Assembly (NCBI GenBank): GCA_025356275.1
Contig: JANXUK010000126.1
Coordinates: forward strand, 1 to 55,269
DNA: 55,269 nucleotides
Reading direction: 5' to 3'
Source: Sphingomonadales bacterium
GTDB lineage: Bacteria > Pseudomonadota > Alphaproteobacteria > Sphingomonadales > Sphingomonadaceae
Both the position numbers and the translations under genes were made by a program. The notes below the pieces were generated by a model. That model saw only the letters and a list, made by a program, of their open reading frames with translations. It was not told the DNA's origin and did not search any database. Of this stretch, positions 34,798 through 43,578 are shown piece after piece (the stretch's first letter is position 1; each line of letters begins with the position of its first letter).

Positions 34798-37254
34798 TTA
34801 CGCGCGCATCGCCGCCGCCGCGAGCGTCTCGGCCTCGGCGATCAGGTCATCATCGGCCGCCCCGGCCGGCAGGCTTTCGCGCCCGATCATCGTCATCAGC
34901 GGCACCGCCAGCGGGCTGACCCGCTCCAGCCGCACGTGATCGATACCCGCGCTGGCCCGCTCCAGCACGTCGCCGATCCGATCGACATCGGTCAACCGCG
35001 CGCGCGCATCGGCCCAGGCGGCCTGGATAAGCAGATGATCGGGCTCATAACGTTGGAGTACATCATAGATTAGATCGGTCGAGAAGGTCACCTGCCGCCC
35101 GGTCTTGCGGCTGCCCGGCTGCGCGCGTTCAATCAGGCCGGAAATCACCGCCACCTCACGAAAGGCGCGGCGCAGCAGGTATGACCCCTGCACCCAAGCG
35201 ATGAATTCATCGACCAGAATGTCGGACGAAAGCAGGTCCTGGGGCGCCTCGACCGGATGCAGGCCCCACACCCCCAGCGCGTAATCATTGGCCACAAAAC
35301 CCAGCGGAGCAAGACCGCGCTCCTCCATCCGCCGCGTCAGCAACATGCCCAGCGACTGATTGGCGGGCCAGCCCTCGAACGTGTAAAACACCGTGTAATG
35401 ACGCGCCCCATAGGGAAAACTTTCGACCAGCAACCGCCCCGGTGTGGGCAGGCGCGAGCGCCAATCCTGCACCTCCAGCCATTCGCGCACGCCGTCAGGA
35501 AAGCGCGCCCAGCCCACACGGTCGTTCATCAGCGCCTGCACCCGGGTGGCAAGATGCGTCGAGATCGGAATGCGCGCGCCATTGTAGCTGGGGATTGACG
35601 CAGAACGCTTGGACGCGCGCACGATCAGGTAGGATTCGCGCAGAGCCTCGACCTCCAGATCGAGCCCGGCAAAGCGGAAGGTATCGCCGGGGCTGAGCGT
35701 GCCGGCAAAGCCCTCCTCGATGCGGCCGAGTGACCGGCCTCCTTTCCCGCTGCCCCCCCGGAAACGCACGTCGACCATCTCGGCGTCGACGATGATCCCC
35801 GCATTGAAACGGTGCCGCGCGGCAAGCTCGGGATGGGTCAGCCGCCAGAACCCCGAGGCATCGCGGGTGATGCGTCGGAACCGGTCATACGCGCGCAAGG
35901 CATAGCCGCCGGTCGCGACGAAATTGAGCACGCGCCCAAACAGCGCCGCATTGACGCCGGCGTAGGGCGCCGCGGATTGTACCTCGGCCAGCAACGCCGC
36001 CTCCTCGAACGGCGCGGCGCAGGCACACGCCATGACATGCTGGGCCAGCACGTCGAGCCCGCCGGGGCGAAAGTCCTCGCCATCACGCTGGCCATCGGCC
36101 ACCGCTTCGGCCGCCGCAAAGGCCTCAAGGAACTCGAAGCGGTTGCCGGGGACCAGCAGCGCCTTGCTCGGGCAATCGAGCCGGTGGTTGGCGCGCCCGA
36201 TCCGCTGAAGCAACCGCGACGATCCCTTGGGCGCGCCCATCTGTACCACCAGGTCGATATCGCCCCAATCGACGCCCAGATCGAGGCTGGCAGTGGCGAC
36301 CAAAGCACGCAGATCGCCGCGCGCCATCGCCCCCTCAACCTTGGCCCGCGCCTCACGCGACAGCGAGCCGTGGTGGATGCCGATCGGCAGATTGGCGTCA
36401 TTGGCCTCCCACAGCAGCGAAAAGATATACTCAGCCAGGAAGCGCGTATTGGTGAAGATCAGGACCATGCGATGCGCCGCGATCGCCTCCATCAGCTGCG
36501 GCACGGCCCAAGCCGCGGCGTGCCCGCCCCAAGGAATGATCGCATGCTCGGGCAGGAGGATCTCGACCTGCGGCGGCGCTCCCGGCTCACCCAGCACCAG
36601 CTCGACCGCGCCGTCGGTTCCAGCGTCATGCGGCGCCAGCCACGCGGCAAACGCCTGCGGATCGGCGAGAGTCGCCGAGAGCGCAATCCGCCGCAGCCCC
36701 GGCGCCCACCCCTGCAGCCGCGCCAGCGACAGCGCCAGCAGATCGCCGCGCTTGGTGGGGGCGAAAGCGTGGATCTCATCGATCACCACCCGCTGAAGCG
36801 TGGCGAATAATGCAGCACTCTCAGGATAGGACAGCAGCAGCGATAACGACTCGGGCGTGGTTAGCAGCACATGCGGCGGGCGGGCGCGTTGCCTTGCCTT
36901 GCGATCGGAGGGGGTATCGCCGCTACGCGTCTCGACGGTTATCGGCAGGCCCATATCGGCAATCGGCGTCAGCAGATTGCGCCGCACATCATGCGCCAAC
37001 GCCTTCAGCGGCGAGATGTACAGCGTGTGCAGGCCCTCGGGCAGCGGCGCGCCGCCCAGACGCGACGGGGTGAATGCGGCCAGCGTGGGCATAAACCCAG
37101 CCAGCGTCTTGCCCGCGCCGGTATCGGCCACGAGCAGCGCATGGCGCCGCGCATCATCGGCGGCGAGCATCTGCGTCTGATGCCGCCGCACTTCCCAGCC
37201 CCGGCCCGTAAACCATGCCGCGATCTCGGGGGGCAGGGCGGGCGTGTCCGCCAT
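34798..37254 (-). CDS. Ligase-associated DEXH-box helicase (Lhr family)
   Basis: The 818-aa superfamily 2 helicase has Walker A ADTGAGKTLAGF, SPLKALAHDV, TTPESLSLLLS, DEIH (motif II), SATLADP, NTRFLAEYIF, HHGSLSR, ATASLDLGVDWGDIDLVVQ and QRIGRANHR, then a winged-helix/Lhr C-terminal region. It corresponds to the helicase usually grouped with an ATP-dependent DNA ligase, an exonuclease and a phosphoesterase in a DNA repair set; none of these is nearby here. It overlaps the phosphomutase stop by one base (TGATGG) and is last in the mipZ operon. Confidence 0.93.
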   Translation of the reverse strand: MADTPALPPEIAAWFTGRGWEVRRHQTQMLAADDARRHALLVADTGAGKTLAGFMPTLAAFTPSRLGGAPLPEGLHTLYISPLKALAHDVRRNLLTPIADMGLPITVETRSGDTPSDRKARQRARPPHVLLTTPESLSLLLSYPESAALFATLQRVVIDEIHAFAPTKRGDLLALSLARLQGWAPGLRRIALSATLADPQAFAAWLAPHDAGTDGAVELVLGEPGAPPQVEILLPEHAIIPWGGHAAAWAVPQLMEAIAAHRMVLIFTNTRFLAEYIFSLLWEANDANLPIGIHHGSLSREARAKVEGAMARGDLRALVATASLDLGVDWGDIDLVVQMGAPKGSSRLLQRIGRANHRLDCPSKALLVPGNRFEFLEAFAAAEAVADGQRDGEDFRPGGLDVLAQHVMACACAAPFEEAALLAEVQSAAPYAGVNAALFGRVLNFVATGGYALRAYDRFRRITRDASGFWRLTHPELAARHRFNAGIIVDAEMVDVRFRGGSGKGGRSLGRIEEGFAGTLSPGDTFRFAGLDLEVEALRESYLIVRASKRSASIPSYNGARIPISTHLATRVQALMNDRVGWARFPDGVREWLEVQDWRSRLPTPGRLLVESFPYGARHYTVFYTFEGWPANQSLGMLLTRRMEERGLAPLGFVANDYALGVWGLHPVEAPQDLLSSDILVDEFIAWVQGSYLLRRAFREVAVISGLIERAQPGSRKTGRQVTFSTDLIYDVLQRYEPDHLLIQAAWADARARLTDVDRIGDVLERASAGIDHVRLERVSPLAVPLMTMIGRESLPAGAADDDLIAEAETLAAAAMRA

Positions 37255-38753
37255 CAGACGCCGCGCGTGATGCCCGATAGCGCCAGCTCGGCATCGATGG
37301 CGGCGAGCAGGCGGGCGAGGCCGGCCTGGCTGCTGCTCTCGGCGCGCGCGGTCAAGGCAGGCTGGGTGTTCGACGCGCGCAGCAGCCACCAGCCATCCAT
37401 GGTATCGACGCGCACCCCGTCGACGGTATTGACGCGCGAGCCGGCCTTGGCCAGCCGCCTCGCGACCTCGGTGACCACGGCGAATTTGCGCGTATCGCTC
37501 ACCGGAAAGCGCAATTCGGGGGTGTTGATCACCTCGGGCATCGCGCCGCGCATCTCGGTCACGCTCCGCCCCAGCCGCACCGAGGCCGCGATGAGGCGCA
37601 GCGCGGCGTAAAGCGCGTCGTCATAGCCGTAATAATCATCGGCAAAGCAGACATGTCCGGTCATCTCACCGCCCAATGGCGCGCCAAGTTCGGCCATTTT
37701 GGATTTAATCGCGCTGTGCCCGGTCTTCCACATCACCGGCTCCCCGCCCAGCGCCGCGATCCGATCGAACAATGCCTGCGACGCCTTCACATCGGCGATA
37801 ATCGTGGCACCGGGCCGCCGCGCCAGCACGTCCTGCGCATAGATCATCAGCAGCTGATCGCCCCAGATGGCCCGCCCCAGGCTGTCCACCACCCCGATCC
37901 GGTCGCCATCGCCATCGAAAGCTACGCCAAAATCGAGGTGCTTCGCTGCGACCAGATTACGCAAATCTGCGAGGTTTTTTTCCTCAGTTGGATCAGGATG
38001 GTGGTTCGGAAAATGCCCATCGACATCGGTGAACAGCAAGTGATGCTCCCCCGGCAGCAGGGCGGTCAGCGCGGTGAGCGCGGGGCCGGCGGCGCCATTG
38101 CCCGCGTCCCAGCCGACGCGCAAGCCGGTCAGCGCAGAGCGGTCGATGCCTTTCAGCGCGCCGAGCAACCGTTCGACATAAGCGCCGAGGACCTTGCGAT
38201 TCTCGATTCCGCCCTTGCCCTCGCCATCAGATTGCCCGCGCGTGGCAATTCCGTTTCGCCACCCGGCGCTTTCGTACCGCCACCCGGCGCTGGCCGCCAT
38301 CGCGCCCAGCCGCTGGAGATCGCCGCCAAAGAACGGCCGGCCGCCAAGTACTATCTTGAAGCCATTGTGGTCGCCGGGATTGTGGCTGCCAGTTACCTGA
38401 ATGCCGCCATCCACCTCTGGGGATGAAGCCTCGGCGTAATATAGCATCGGGGTGGGGCCCAGCCCGATCCGCACCACATCGGCGCCGCATTCGGTCAGCC
38501 CGCCGACCAGCGCGGCCTCCAGCTCGGGCGAGCTGAGCCTTCCATCATAGCCGACCACGACTTTGGGGCGGCCGCTTGGGTTATTGTGCATACCTGCGCG
38601 CGCAACCGTGCCAAAGCAGCGCCCGACCGCGCGCGCATCCGCCGGCCCGAGCGTTTCGCCGATGACGCCCCTGATGTCATATTCGCGCAGGATGCTGGGG
38701 TGGAACATGTGGCCACGCGGTGATGTCGGCGGGGCGGGCGGAGGCTGGCTCAT
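37254..38753 (-). CDS. Phosphomannomutase/phosphoglucomutase
   Basis: The 499-aa alpha-D-phosphohexomutase interconverts hexose 1- and 6-phosphates for surface polysaccharide and nucleotide-sugar synthesis. It has the catalytic TGSHNP (Ser123), Mg-binding FDGDGDR (about 275), GEMTGH sugar loop and RASNTQP phosphate site. An insert near residue 156-185 contains the near-duplicated SAGWRYESAGWR and a Gly-rich stretch. A second start, MFHPSILREYDIRG (38708), is equally possible as neither has a ribosome site. Confidence 0.95.
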   Translation of the reverse strand: MSQPPPAPPTSPRGHMFHPSILREYDIRGVIGETLGPADARAVGRCFGTVARAGMHNNPSGRPKVVVGYDGRLSSPELEAALVGGLTECGADVVRIGLGPTPMLYYAEASSPEVDGGIQVTGSHNPGDHNGFKIVLGGRPFFGGDLQRLGAMAASAGWRYESAGWRNGIATRGQSDGEGKGGIENRKVLGAYVERLLGALKGIDRSALTGLRVGWDAGNGAAGPALTALTALLPGEHHLLFTDVDGHFPNHHPDPTEEKNLADLRNLVAAKHLDFGVAFDGDGDRIGVVDSLGRAIWGDQLLMIYAQDVLARRPGATIIADVKASQALFDRIAALGGEPVMWKTGHSAIKSKMAELGAPLGGEMTGHVCFADDYYGYDDALYAALRLIAASVRLGRSVTEMRGAMPEVINTPELRFPVSDTRKFAVVTEVARRLAKAGSRVNTVDGVRVDTMDGWWLLRASNTQPALTARAESSSQAGLARLLAAIDAELALSGITRGV

Positions 38754-38777
38754 CGATGCTGTATCACGGGCGAGCCC

Positions 38778-39083
38778 TTAGCGGAGCCGCTGGCCGCTGA
38801 TCTCCGCCAGCAGCAGGTCGCGCGCATCATTGGCTTCGTGGACCAGCGCCGCGCTGCCGCCACGATCGGGGTGGACGCGGGTGAGCAGCGCCTTGTGGGC
38901 ATCGATAATTGCATCGCGCCCGGCCCCCGGCCCGACCCCCAGCAACGCACACGCCCGCGCCGAGCCGGGCGCGTGCCCAGATGAGGGTCGGGCGGGCATT
39001 GCCATCATCTCCCACGGCCAGCGCCCGGTGATCAACTTGCAGCCGATAACGGCCATTGCGGCCAGAAAGATAAGCCTGCCCAC
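38778..39083 (-). CDS. Membrane-anchored J-domain protein
   Basis: The 101-aa protein has an N-terminal hydrophobic anchor (RLIFLAAMAVIGCKLITG) and a C-terminal J domain with helix II, the HPD motif (RVHPDRGG) and helix III (LVHEANDARDLLL). It resembles the DnaJ-like TIM14/DjlA-type proteins and should stimulate a DnaK ATPase at the membrane. The start is GTG. It sits 9 bp after mipZ and 24 bp before the phosphomutase, in the same operon. Confidence 0.87.
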   Translation of the reverse strand: MGRLIFLAAMAVIGCKLITGRWPWEMMAMPARPSSGHAPGSARACALLGVGPGAGRDAIIDAHKALLTRVHPDRGGSAALVHEANDARDLLLAEISGQRLR

Positions 39084-39092
39084 GCGGAAACT

Positions 39093-39926
39093 CTAAATTG
39101 CCAGCTCGGGCTCGGCATCGGCCGTTGCGCGCGCCGGCAGGTTCAGTCCCGCCAGCAGCCCGCGCAATTCCTGCCGCGCCACCAGATGGCTGGTGCCCAA
39201 TTCGCCCAGATGTCCTTTATCGAGCAACGTCAGGCCCGAGGGGAACAGCTCGCGGTAGATCACGCGTTCGGACAGGCCGCCGGTGATGCGGAACCCGACG
39301 CGCTTGGACAATTCGATCAGCGCGCCGTCGATGCGGCGCATATTGCGCGCCTCGACGTGTTGCGTGCGGTTGCGGACGACGACCCAGTCCATCTCGCGCC
39401 GGGCGCGGCCCGCCTGTGCCTCGACCAGCCCGGTTTTGGCGCGGGCCTTGCGGGTTTCCCAGATCAGCTCGGCATAGAATGACAGGCGGCGAACCTTGAA
39501 CGTCTCGGCATCGACCTGGCCGATCAGGTCGAAATCGACGAAACTGTCATTGAGCGGGGTGACCAGTGTGTCGGCCCCGGTCGCGGCGTGGCGGGCAAAG
39601 GGATCGTCGCGGCCCGGCGTGTCGAACACCACGAAATCCATGCCATCGCCGAGGTCGCTGCATAGCGTGTCAAGCTCGGCGGTGGTGGTGCCGCCAAACA
39701 CCGCGAATCGGCACGAGGGCAGCGCAATCCCCCGGCGCCGCGTGGTTTCCTCACGGTTTTCGAGATAGCGGTGCAGCGTGCGCTGGCGCGGATCGAGGTC
39801 GATTGCGGCCACCTTCGCGCCCTGATGCGCCAGCGCGATCGCGACATGGACGGCGGTGGTGGACTTGCCGGTGCCGCCTTTCTCATTGGCGAAAACGATG
39901 CGGTGAGGCTGTTTTTGGACGTTCAA
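39093..39926 (-). CDS. mipZ: Division-plane positioning ATPase MipZ
   Basis: The 277-aa ParA/MinD-family ATPase matches Caulobacter MipZ, which forms a bipolar gradient from ParB-bound origins and blocks FtsZ assembly away from midcell. Landmarks: deviant Walker A NEKGGTGKST (Lys16, Lys21), IDLDPRQRTLHRYLENR, FDTPGRDDP, LVTPLNDSFVDFDLIGQVD, and RVGFRITGGLSERVIYRELFPSGLTLLD. The start is TTG; no ATG or GTG lies close to the nucleotide-binding motif. It heads the four-gene operon down to 34798 and is divergent from panC. Confidence 0.94.
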   Translation of the reverse strand: MNVQKQPHRIVFANEKGGTGKSTTAVHVAIALAHQGAKVAAIDLDPRQRTLHRYLENREETTRRRGIALPSCRFAVFGGTTTAELDTLCSDLGDGMDFVVFDTPGRDDPFARHAATGADTLVTPLNDSFVDFDLIGQVDAETFKVRRLSFYAELIWETRKARAKTGLVEAQAGRARREMDWVVVRNRTQHVEARNMRRIDGALIELSKRVGFRITGGLSERVIYRELFPSGLTLLDKGHLGELGTSHLVARQELRGLLAGLNLPARATADAEPELAI

Positions 39927-40041
39927 GGCGCGGGCTCGATCTGGCTATGGCGGTTACGGACTGGCGGTTGCTGGCGGGCGGTCGCTCGGGCTAGGATGCC
40001 ACAGCCCGAATGGGTATGGCTTTATCGAAGGGGGGCGCGGC

Positions 40042-40920
40042 GTGCAAACCGTCAATCGGCTTGATCCACTGCGAAATGCGGTTGATGCACTGCGGCGGAG
40101 CGGCCCTCTGGCGCTGATCCCGACCATGGGCTCGTTGCATGACGGGCATCTCAGCCTGGTTGCAGCGGCGCGGGAGGCCGTTGCGAAGCTGGGGGTGCCG
40201 GAGGGCGGGCATGTCGCGGTGTCGATCTTCGTCAACCCGCTGCAATTCGGCGCGAATGAGGATCTGGCCGCCTATCCACGCGATCTGGCGCGAGATTCGG
40301 CGCTGCTGGAGGGTGCCGGCGTGGACCTGCTGTGGGCGCCCACGGTCGATGTGATGTATCCGGCGGGGTTTGCGGCGAACATCAGCGTGGGCGGCATCGG
40401 CGAGGGGCTGTGCGGCGCGGCGCGGCCCGGACATTTTGACGGCGTCGCCACGGTCGTCGCCAAGCTGTTCCAGCAGGTCCGCCCCGATATTGCGCTGTTC
40501 GGTGAGAAGGATTGGCAACAGCTGGCAGTGATCAGGCGGATGGCGCGCGATCTGGATTTCACAGCGCCCCATGCCGATGCGATCCTCGGCGTGCCAACGA
40601 TGCGTGAGGCGGACGGGCTCGCGATGTCGTCGCGCAATGCGTATCTGCGCGTCGACGAGCGCGCGCGGGCTGGCGCTTTGCCCGCCGCGATGCGCGCGTG
40701 CATCGCCGCGATAGCGGACGGGATGGGAGCGGAGCAGGCCTGTGAGGCGTTGGCGCAGGCATTGTTGGCGTCGGGGTTCGCTTCGGTCGATTATGCCGAG
40801 CTGCGCGATGCCGACACGCTGGGGGTGCCCGGCGCTGGTCCGGCGCGGCTGCTCGTGGCTGCCCGGATTGGCCGGGCGCGGCTCATCGACAATATGGCGG
40901 TTCCTGCGTCGATAAAGTGA
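40042..40920 (+). CDS. panC: Pantoate-beta-alanine ligase
   Basis: The 292-aa enzyme joins pantoate and beta-alanine to pantothenate, the precursor of coenzyme A. It shows PTMGSLHDGHLSLV (HxGH, His33 and His36), VSIFVNPLQFGANEDLAAYPRD, RPGHFDGVATVVAKLF, FGEKDWQQLAVIRRM and LAMSSRNAYL (KMSKS-like). The start is GTG with a GGGGGG purine run 6-12 nt upstream. Convergent with the CoA-lyase gene, 5 bp apart. Confidence 0.96.
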   Translation: MQTVNRLDPLRNAVDALRRSGPLALIPTMGSLHDGHLSLVAAAREAVAKLGVPEGGHVAVSIFVNPLQFGANEDLAAYPRDLARDSALLEGAGVDLLWAPTVDVMYPAGFAANISVGGIGEGLCGAARPGHFDGVATVVAKLFQQVRPDIALFGEKDWQQLAVIRRMARDLDFTAPHADAILGVPTMREADGLAMSSRNAYLRVDERARAGALPAAMRACIAAIADGMGAEQACEALAQALLASGFASVDYAELRDADTLGVPGAGPARLLVAARIGRARLIDNMAVPASIK

Positions 40921-40925
40921 CGGGA

Positions 40926-41933
40926 TCAGGCTGACGCGGCGAGTCCGAATGCGGCGCGTGCATCCTCCGGGATGGCAACGCCGGTCACCGCCGCGCGTTG
41001 CAAAACCTGCCAGTAATAGCGGTAGGTGGCGCGATCATGCAGCTCGCCCTGATACTGGATAGGGCCCCAGCTGACGGCTTGCGCGGCCAGCAGGATCACG
41101 GCGGCGTCGGCAACTTCGGAGAAATCGGGGGCCATGGCACGCACGATGGCGTCGATCTGGATCGGGTGGATGCTCCACATCCGCAGGAAGCCGAAATCCT
41201 GACGGGCCCGCAAGGCATCGGCGTAGACCACCCCGGCGTCGCGCAGTTCAAGGCACACGCTATGCGCCGGCACCAGCCCATGCGCCAGCGCGGCAGCGGC
41301 GATCTCGGCCTTGGCGCGCACGATCAGCCGGTGCTCGAACTGGTAGGGGCTGCGCATGGCGGAGGCGGGGATGGCGCCGTGGTGCGCGCTGACGAAATCC
41401 ATCTGGCCGAAATCGAGCACCTGCATCCACGGCAGCGCCGCGATGGCCCGCACATCGGCCAGCGCGCCGTGGGTTTCGATCAGGACGTGGATCGGGATCT
41501 TACGGCGGATGCCACGGCTTGCGCAGGCCCCCTGGATTTCGGCGATGACTTCGCCGCATTGCCCCGCCGAGGTGACCTTGGGGATGGTGATATAGGCCAC
41601 GCGGCCGCCGCAGCCGTCCAGGATGATCGCAATATCGCGCCGCCAATGGGGATGTTCGGGATCGTGGATGCGCACGCCGACGTGGCCAAAGCGGTTGTCC
41701 GGCGAGGCGATGGCTCGCGCGACCATTTCGGCGTGGTCCTGCTCCATGCCGGCGGCGGCGCCGTCCTCCAGGTCGCAGGTGATGTCGAAGGTCGGGGCGT
41801 TTTGGTGGGCCTGAAGCGCCAAAGCCTTGGCGATCAGTTTGGCGCTGCCGGCGAAATGCTCGCAGGCGGGGATGATCGGGAAGGATTTCTCGCCGGTATA
41901 CAGCGCTTCGGCGGGGTTGATCAGCGTGCTCAT
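40926..41933 (-). CDS. HpcH/HpaI aldolase / citrate-lyase-family CoA lyase
   Basis: The 335-aa protein is a CitE-like TIM-barrel lyase. It has the metal-site region ITCDLEDGAAAGMEQDHAEMV, VRIHDPEHPHW, TIPKV, IHVLIETHGALADV (Glu), DFGQMDFVSAHHG and a C-terminal region IHPIQI. Relatives are malyl-CoA, citramalyl-CoA or beta-methylmalyl-CoA lyases or thioesterases. The substrate cannot be chosen from sequence alone. It is divergent from mmcB, 103 bp apart. Confidence 0.85.
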   Translation of the reverse strand: MSTLINPAEALYTGEKSFPIIPACEHFAGSAKLIAKALALQAHQNAPTFDITCDLEDGAAAGMEQDHAEMVARAIASPDNRFGHVGVRIHDPEHPHWRRDIAIILDGCGGRVAYITIPKVTSAGQCGEVIAEIQGACASRGIRRKIPIHVLIETHGALADVRAIAALPWMQVLDFGQMDFVSAHHGAIPASAMRSPYQFEHRLIVRAKAEIAAAALAHGLVPAHSVCLELRDAGVVYADALRARQDFGFLRMWSIHPIQIDAIVRAMAPDFSEVADAAVILLAAQAVSWGPIQYQGELHDRATYRYYWQVLQRAAVTGVAIPEDARAAFGLAASA

Positions 41934-42007
41934 GGAGAGCGGTCTGTGGCGGTGATCGGGATTGGCGGCAACAGGAAACGGACGCGGCGCAAGGTTGGCG
42001 CTTGTCA

Positions 42008-42022
42008 GTTCACTTTATGTTC
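42008..42022 (+). promoter_or_regulatory. LexA (SOS) box upstream of mmcB
   Basis: GTTC-N7-GTTC (42008-42011, 42019-42022) exactly matches the alphaproteobacterial LexA operator. It ends 14 bp before the mmcB start. In Caulobacter mmcB is an SOS gene, so this site fits. Confidence 0.8.
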
Positions 42023-42036
42023 CTATAACCCGAGGG

Positions 42037-42534
42037 ATGCCGCTCAAATCTTCCGATCTGATCGCTGCCGGGCCTTGTGCCGCTGTCGATGTCGCACGCG
42101 GGATCGGGCGTTTGTTCGCGCGCAACGACATCTGGTGCCTGGGTGAGATGCCGCTGCGTTCGTCGCGGCGGGCCGATCTGATGGGGATCGACGCGCGCGG
42201 CCAGATCGTGATCGTGGAGATCAAAGTGTCACGCGCGGACCTGATGGGCGATGCCAAATGGACCGATTACCTCGATCATTGCGACCGGTTTTACTGGGGA
42301 TTGGCGGCGCATCTCGACCGGGCGTGTATGGATGGCGCGGGTTTCCTGCCGGGGCGGTGCGGGCTGATCGTGGCCGATGGCTATGACGCCGAGATCCTGC
42401 GCCCGGCGCCGCTGGTCCCGCTGGCCCCGGCACGGCGCAAGGCCGAGATTGAGCGGCTGGCCCGCGTGGCGATGCGGCGGGGTGCGGTGCGGCTCGATCC
42501 GGCGATTGGGCAATGGGGAGATGAGGGTTTTTGA
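42037..42534 (+). CDS. mmcB: MmcB family DNA repair protein
   Basis: The 165-aa protein is a small PD-(D/E)XK nuclease-like protein: RRADLMGIDARGQIVIVEIK supplies Asp47 and the ExK pair Glu61/Lys63, followed by SRADLMGDAKWTDYLDHCDRFYW. MmcB contributes to mitomycin C resistance and is LexA-controlled in Caulobacter. The ATG at 42037 has GAGG 3 nt upstream and follows a LexA box. An interrupted palindromic repeat begins about 20 bp after its stop. Confidence 0.92.
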   Translation: MPLKSSDLIAAGPCAAVDVARGIGRLFARNDIWCLGEMPLRSSRRADLMGIDARGQIVIVEIKVSRADLMGDAKWTDYLDHCDRFYWGLAAHLDRACMDGAGFLPGRCGLIVADGYDAEILRPAPLVPLAPARRKAEIERLARVAMRRGAVRLDPAIGQWGDEGF

Positions 42535-42556
42535 TTGGCGAGTCTTTTGTTGTGTA

Positions 42557-42588
42557 AAGCCTGTGCCATCCCGCCCCCCTCCCGACCT
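42557..42588. repeat. Palindromic repeat copy D, left half (interrupted by transposon)
   Basis: This matches the first arm of copy A (AAGCCTGTGCCATCCCGC onward) but stops at the transposon edge. The other half continues at 47134. Joining the two after removing 42589-47133 and one target duplicate rebuilds a normal palindrome with its loop. Confidence 0.88.
42580..42588. repeat. Target-site duplication, left
   Basis: TCCCGACCT occurs directly before the left transposon end and again at 47134-47142 directly after the right end. IS1595 elements usually duplicate 8 bp; the ninth matching base may be chance because the target is itself repetitive. Confidence 0.75.
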
Positions 42589-42608
42589 GGGATTAATATA
42601 CTTGACAC
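42589..42608 (+). repeat. Left terminal inverted repeat of the IS1595-type transposon
   Basis: GGGATTAATATACTTGACAC. It matches the inverted right end (47114-47133) at about 16 of 20 positions, including TTAATATACTT. Confidence 0.85.
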
Positions 42609-42630
42609 AGCAGAGTCGCGGATTCATAAG
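42602..42630 (+). promoter_or_regulatory. Promoter inside transposon end
   Basis: A perfect -35 TTGACA (42602-42607) overlaps the terminal repeat, and CATAAG (42625-42630, four of six -10 positions) follows at 17 bp. The transposase ATG lies 7 bp after this -10, so the transcript would start at or just before the start codon. Confidence 0.5.
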
Positions 42631-42636
42631 GGTTTC

Positions 42637-43578
42637 ATGACCACGGAACCCCGCACCCTGATGGAAGCAGTCCGCTGCTTCGCGGACCCGGATGTTGCCC
42701 TCAAGCATATGGTAGATCTCCGTTGGCCAAGTGGCGTTCATTGCCCGGCCTGCGGTCGCACCGATGTTCGCTTCATCCCAACGCGGCGCATCTGGGAGTG
42801 CAAGGAAAAGCACGCGAAACGCCAGTTTTCGGCCAAAGTTGGCACAATCTTCGAGGACAGCGCCCTACCTCTCGATAAGTGGTTCGTTGCCATTTGGATG
42901 GTTGCCAACAGCAAGAATGGTATCAGTTCTTATGAGATGGGCCGTGCGATCGGCGTTACGCAAAAGTCGGCGTGGCACATGAACCACCGCATCCGTCTCG
43001 CGATGAAATTCGGCAGCATCGAGAAGATGGTTGGCGACGTGGAGCTCGATGAGACATTTGTCGGCGGCAAGGCTATCAATCGCCACAAGGGAGATCCGAA
43101 AAATGGTCCCGGTACGCACGGCAAGACTGCTGTGATCGGCGCTGTGAAGCGTGGCGGTGGTGCAATCGCTGCGGTCATCGAAAACACCGATACGGCTACG
43201 CTTGATGGCTTCGCGCATGCCGTGGTGTCGCCAAAGGCCACAAGTGTTTCGACGGACGAGCATGCGGGATACCGGCACCTTGGCCGCACATTCAATCACG
43301 GCGTCGTCCGGCATGGTGCGGGCGAATACGTTCGGGACCACCATCACACCAACAGCATCGAAGGATTTTGGGCGCTTCTGAAGCGGTCGATCAAGGGCAC
43401 TTACATCAGTGTCGAGCCCTTCCACCTCGGTCGCTACGTTGACGAGCATGTTTTTCGCTTCAACGAGCGTCACGGCAACGATGCCGACCGTTTCGCATCC
43501 GCAGTCAGCCGTATTTTCGGCCGGCGTCTCACCTATCGGGAGTTGACGCGTAATGCAGCGATCGCAACCGCCACATGA
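42637..43578 (+). CDS. IS1595-family transposase (ISXO2-like)
   Basis: The 313-aa transposase has an N-terminal zinc ribbon (Cys36, Cys39, Cys55; HCPACGRTDVRF), an HTH region (ISSYEMGRAIGVTQKSAWHM) and the IS1595 catalytic core: Asp138 in VELDETFVGGK, Asp207 in STDEHAGYRHLG, and HHHTNSIEGFWALLKRSIKG (His237, Asn239, Glu242). All are intact, so it may be active. The start at 42637 follows GGG closely; the frame upstream runs into host repeat sequence and is not coding. The 3' end overlaps the next gene by 26 bp. Confidence 0.95.
   Translation: MTTEPRTLMEAVRCFADPDVALKHMVDLRWPSGVHCPACGRTDVRFIPTRRIWECKEKHAKRQFSAKVGTIFEDSALPLDKWFVAIWMVANSKNGISSYEMGRAIGVTQKSAWHMNHRIRLAMKFGSIEKMVGDVELDETFVGGKAINRHKGDPKNGPGTHGKTAVIGAVKRGGGAIAAVIENTDTATLDGFAHAVVSPKATSVSTDEHAGYRHLGRTFNHGVVRHGAGEYVRDHHHTNSIEGFWALLKRSIKGTYISVEPFHLGRYVDEHVFRFNERHGNDADRFASAVSRIFGRRLTYRELTRNAAIATAT

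Noticed and set aside
42535-42636. N-terminal extension of the IS1595 transposase upstream of 42637
   Set aside because: It would run across the transposon end into host repeat sequence.
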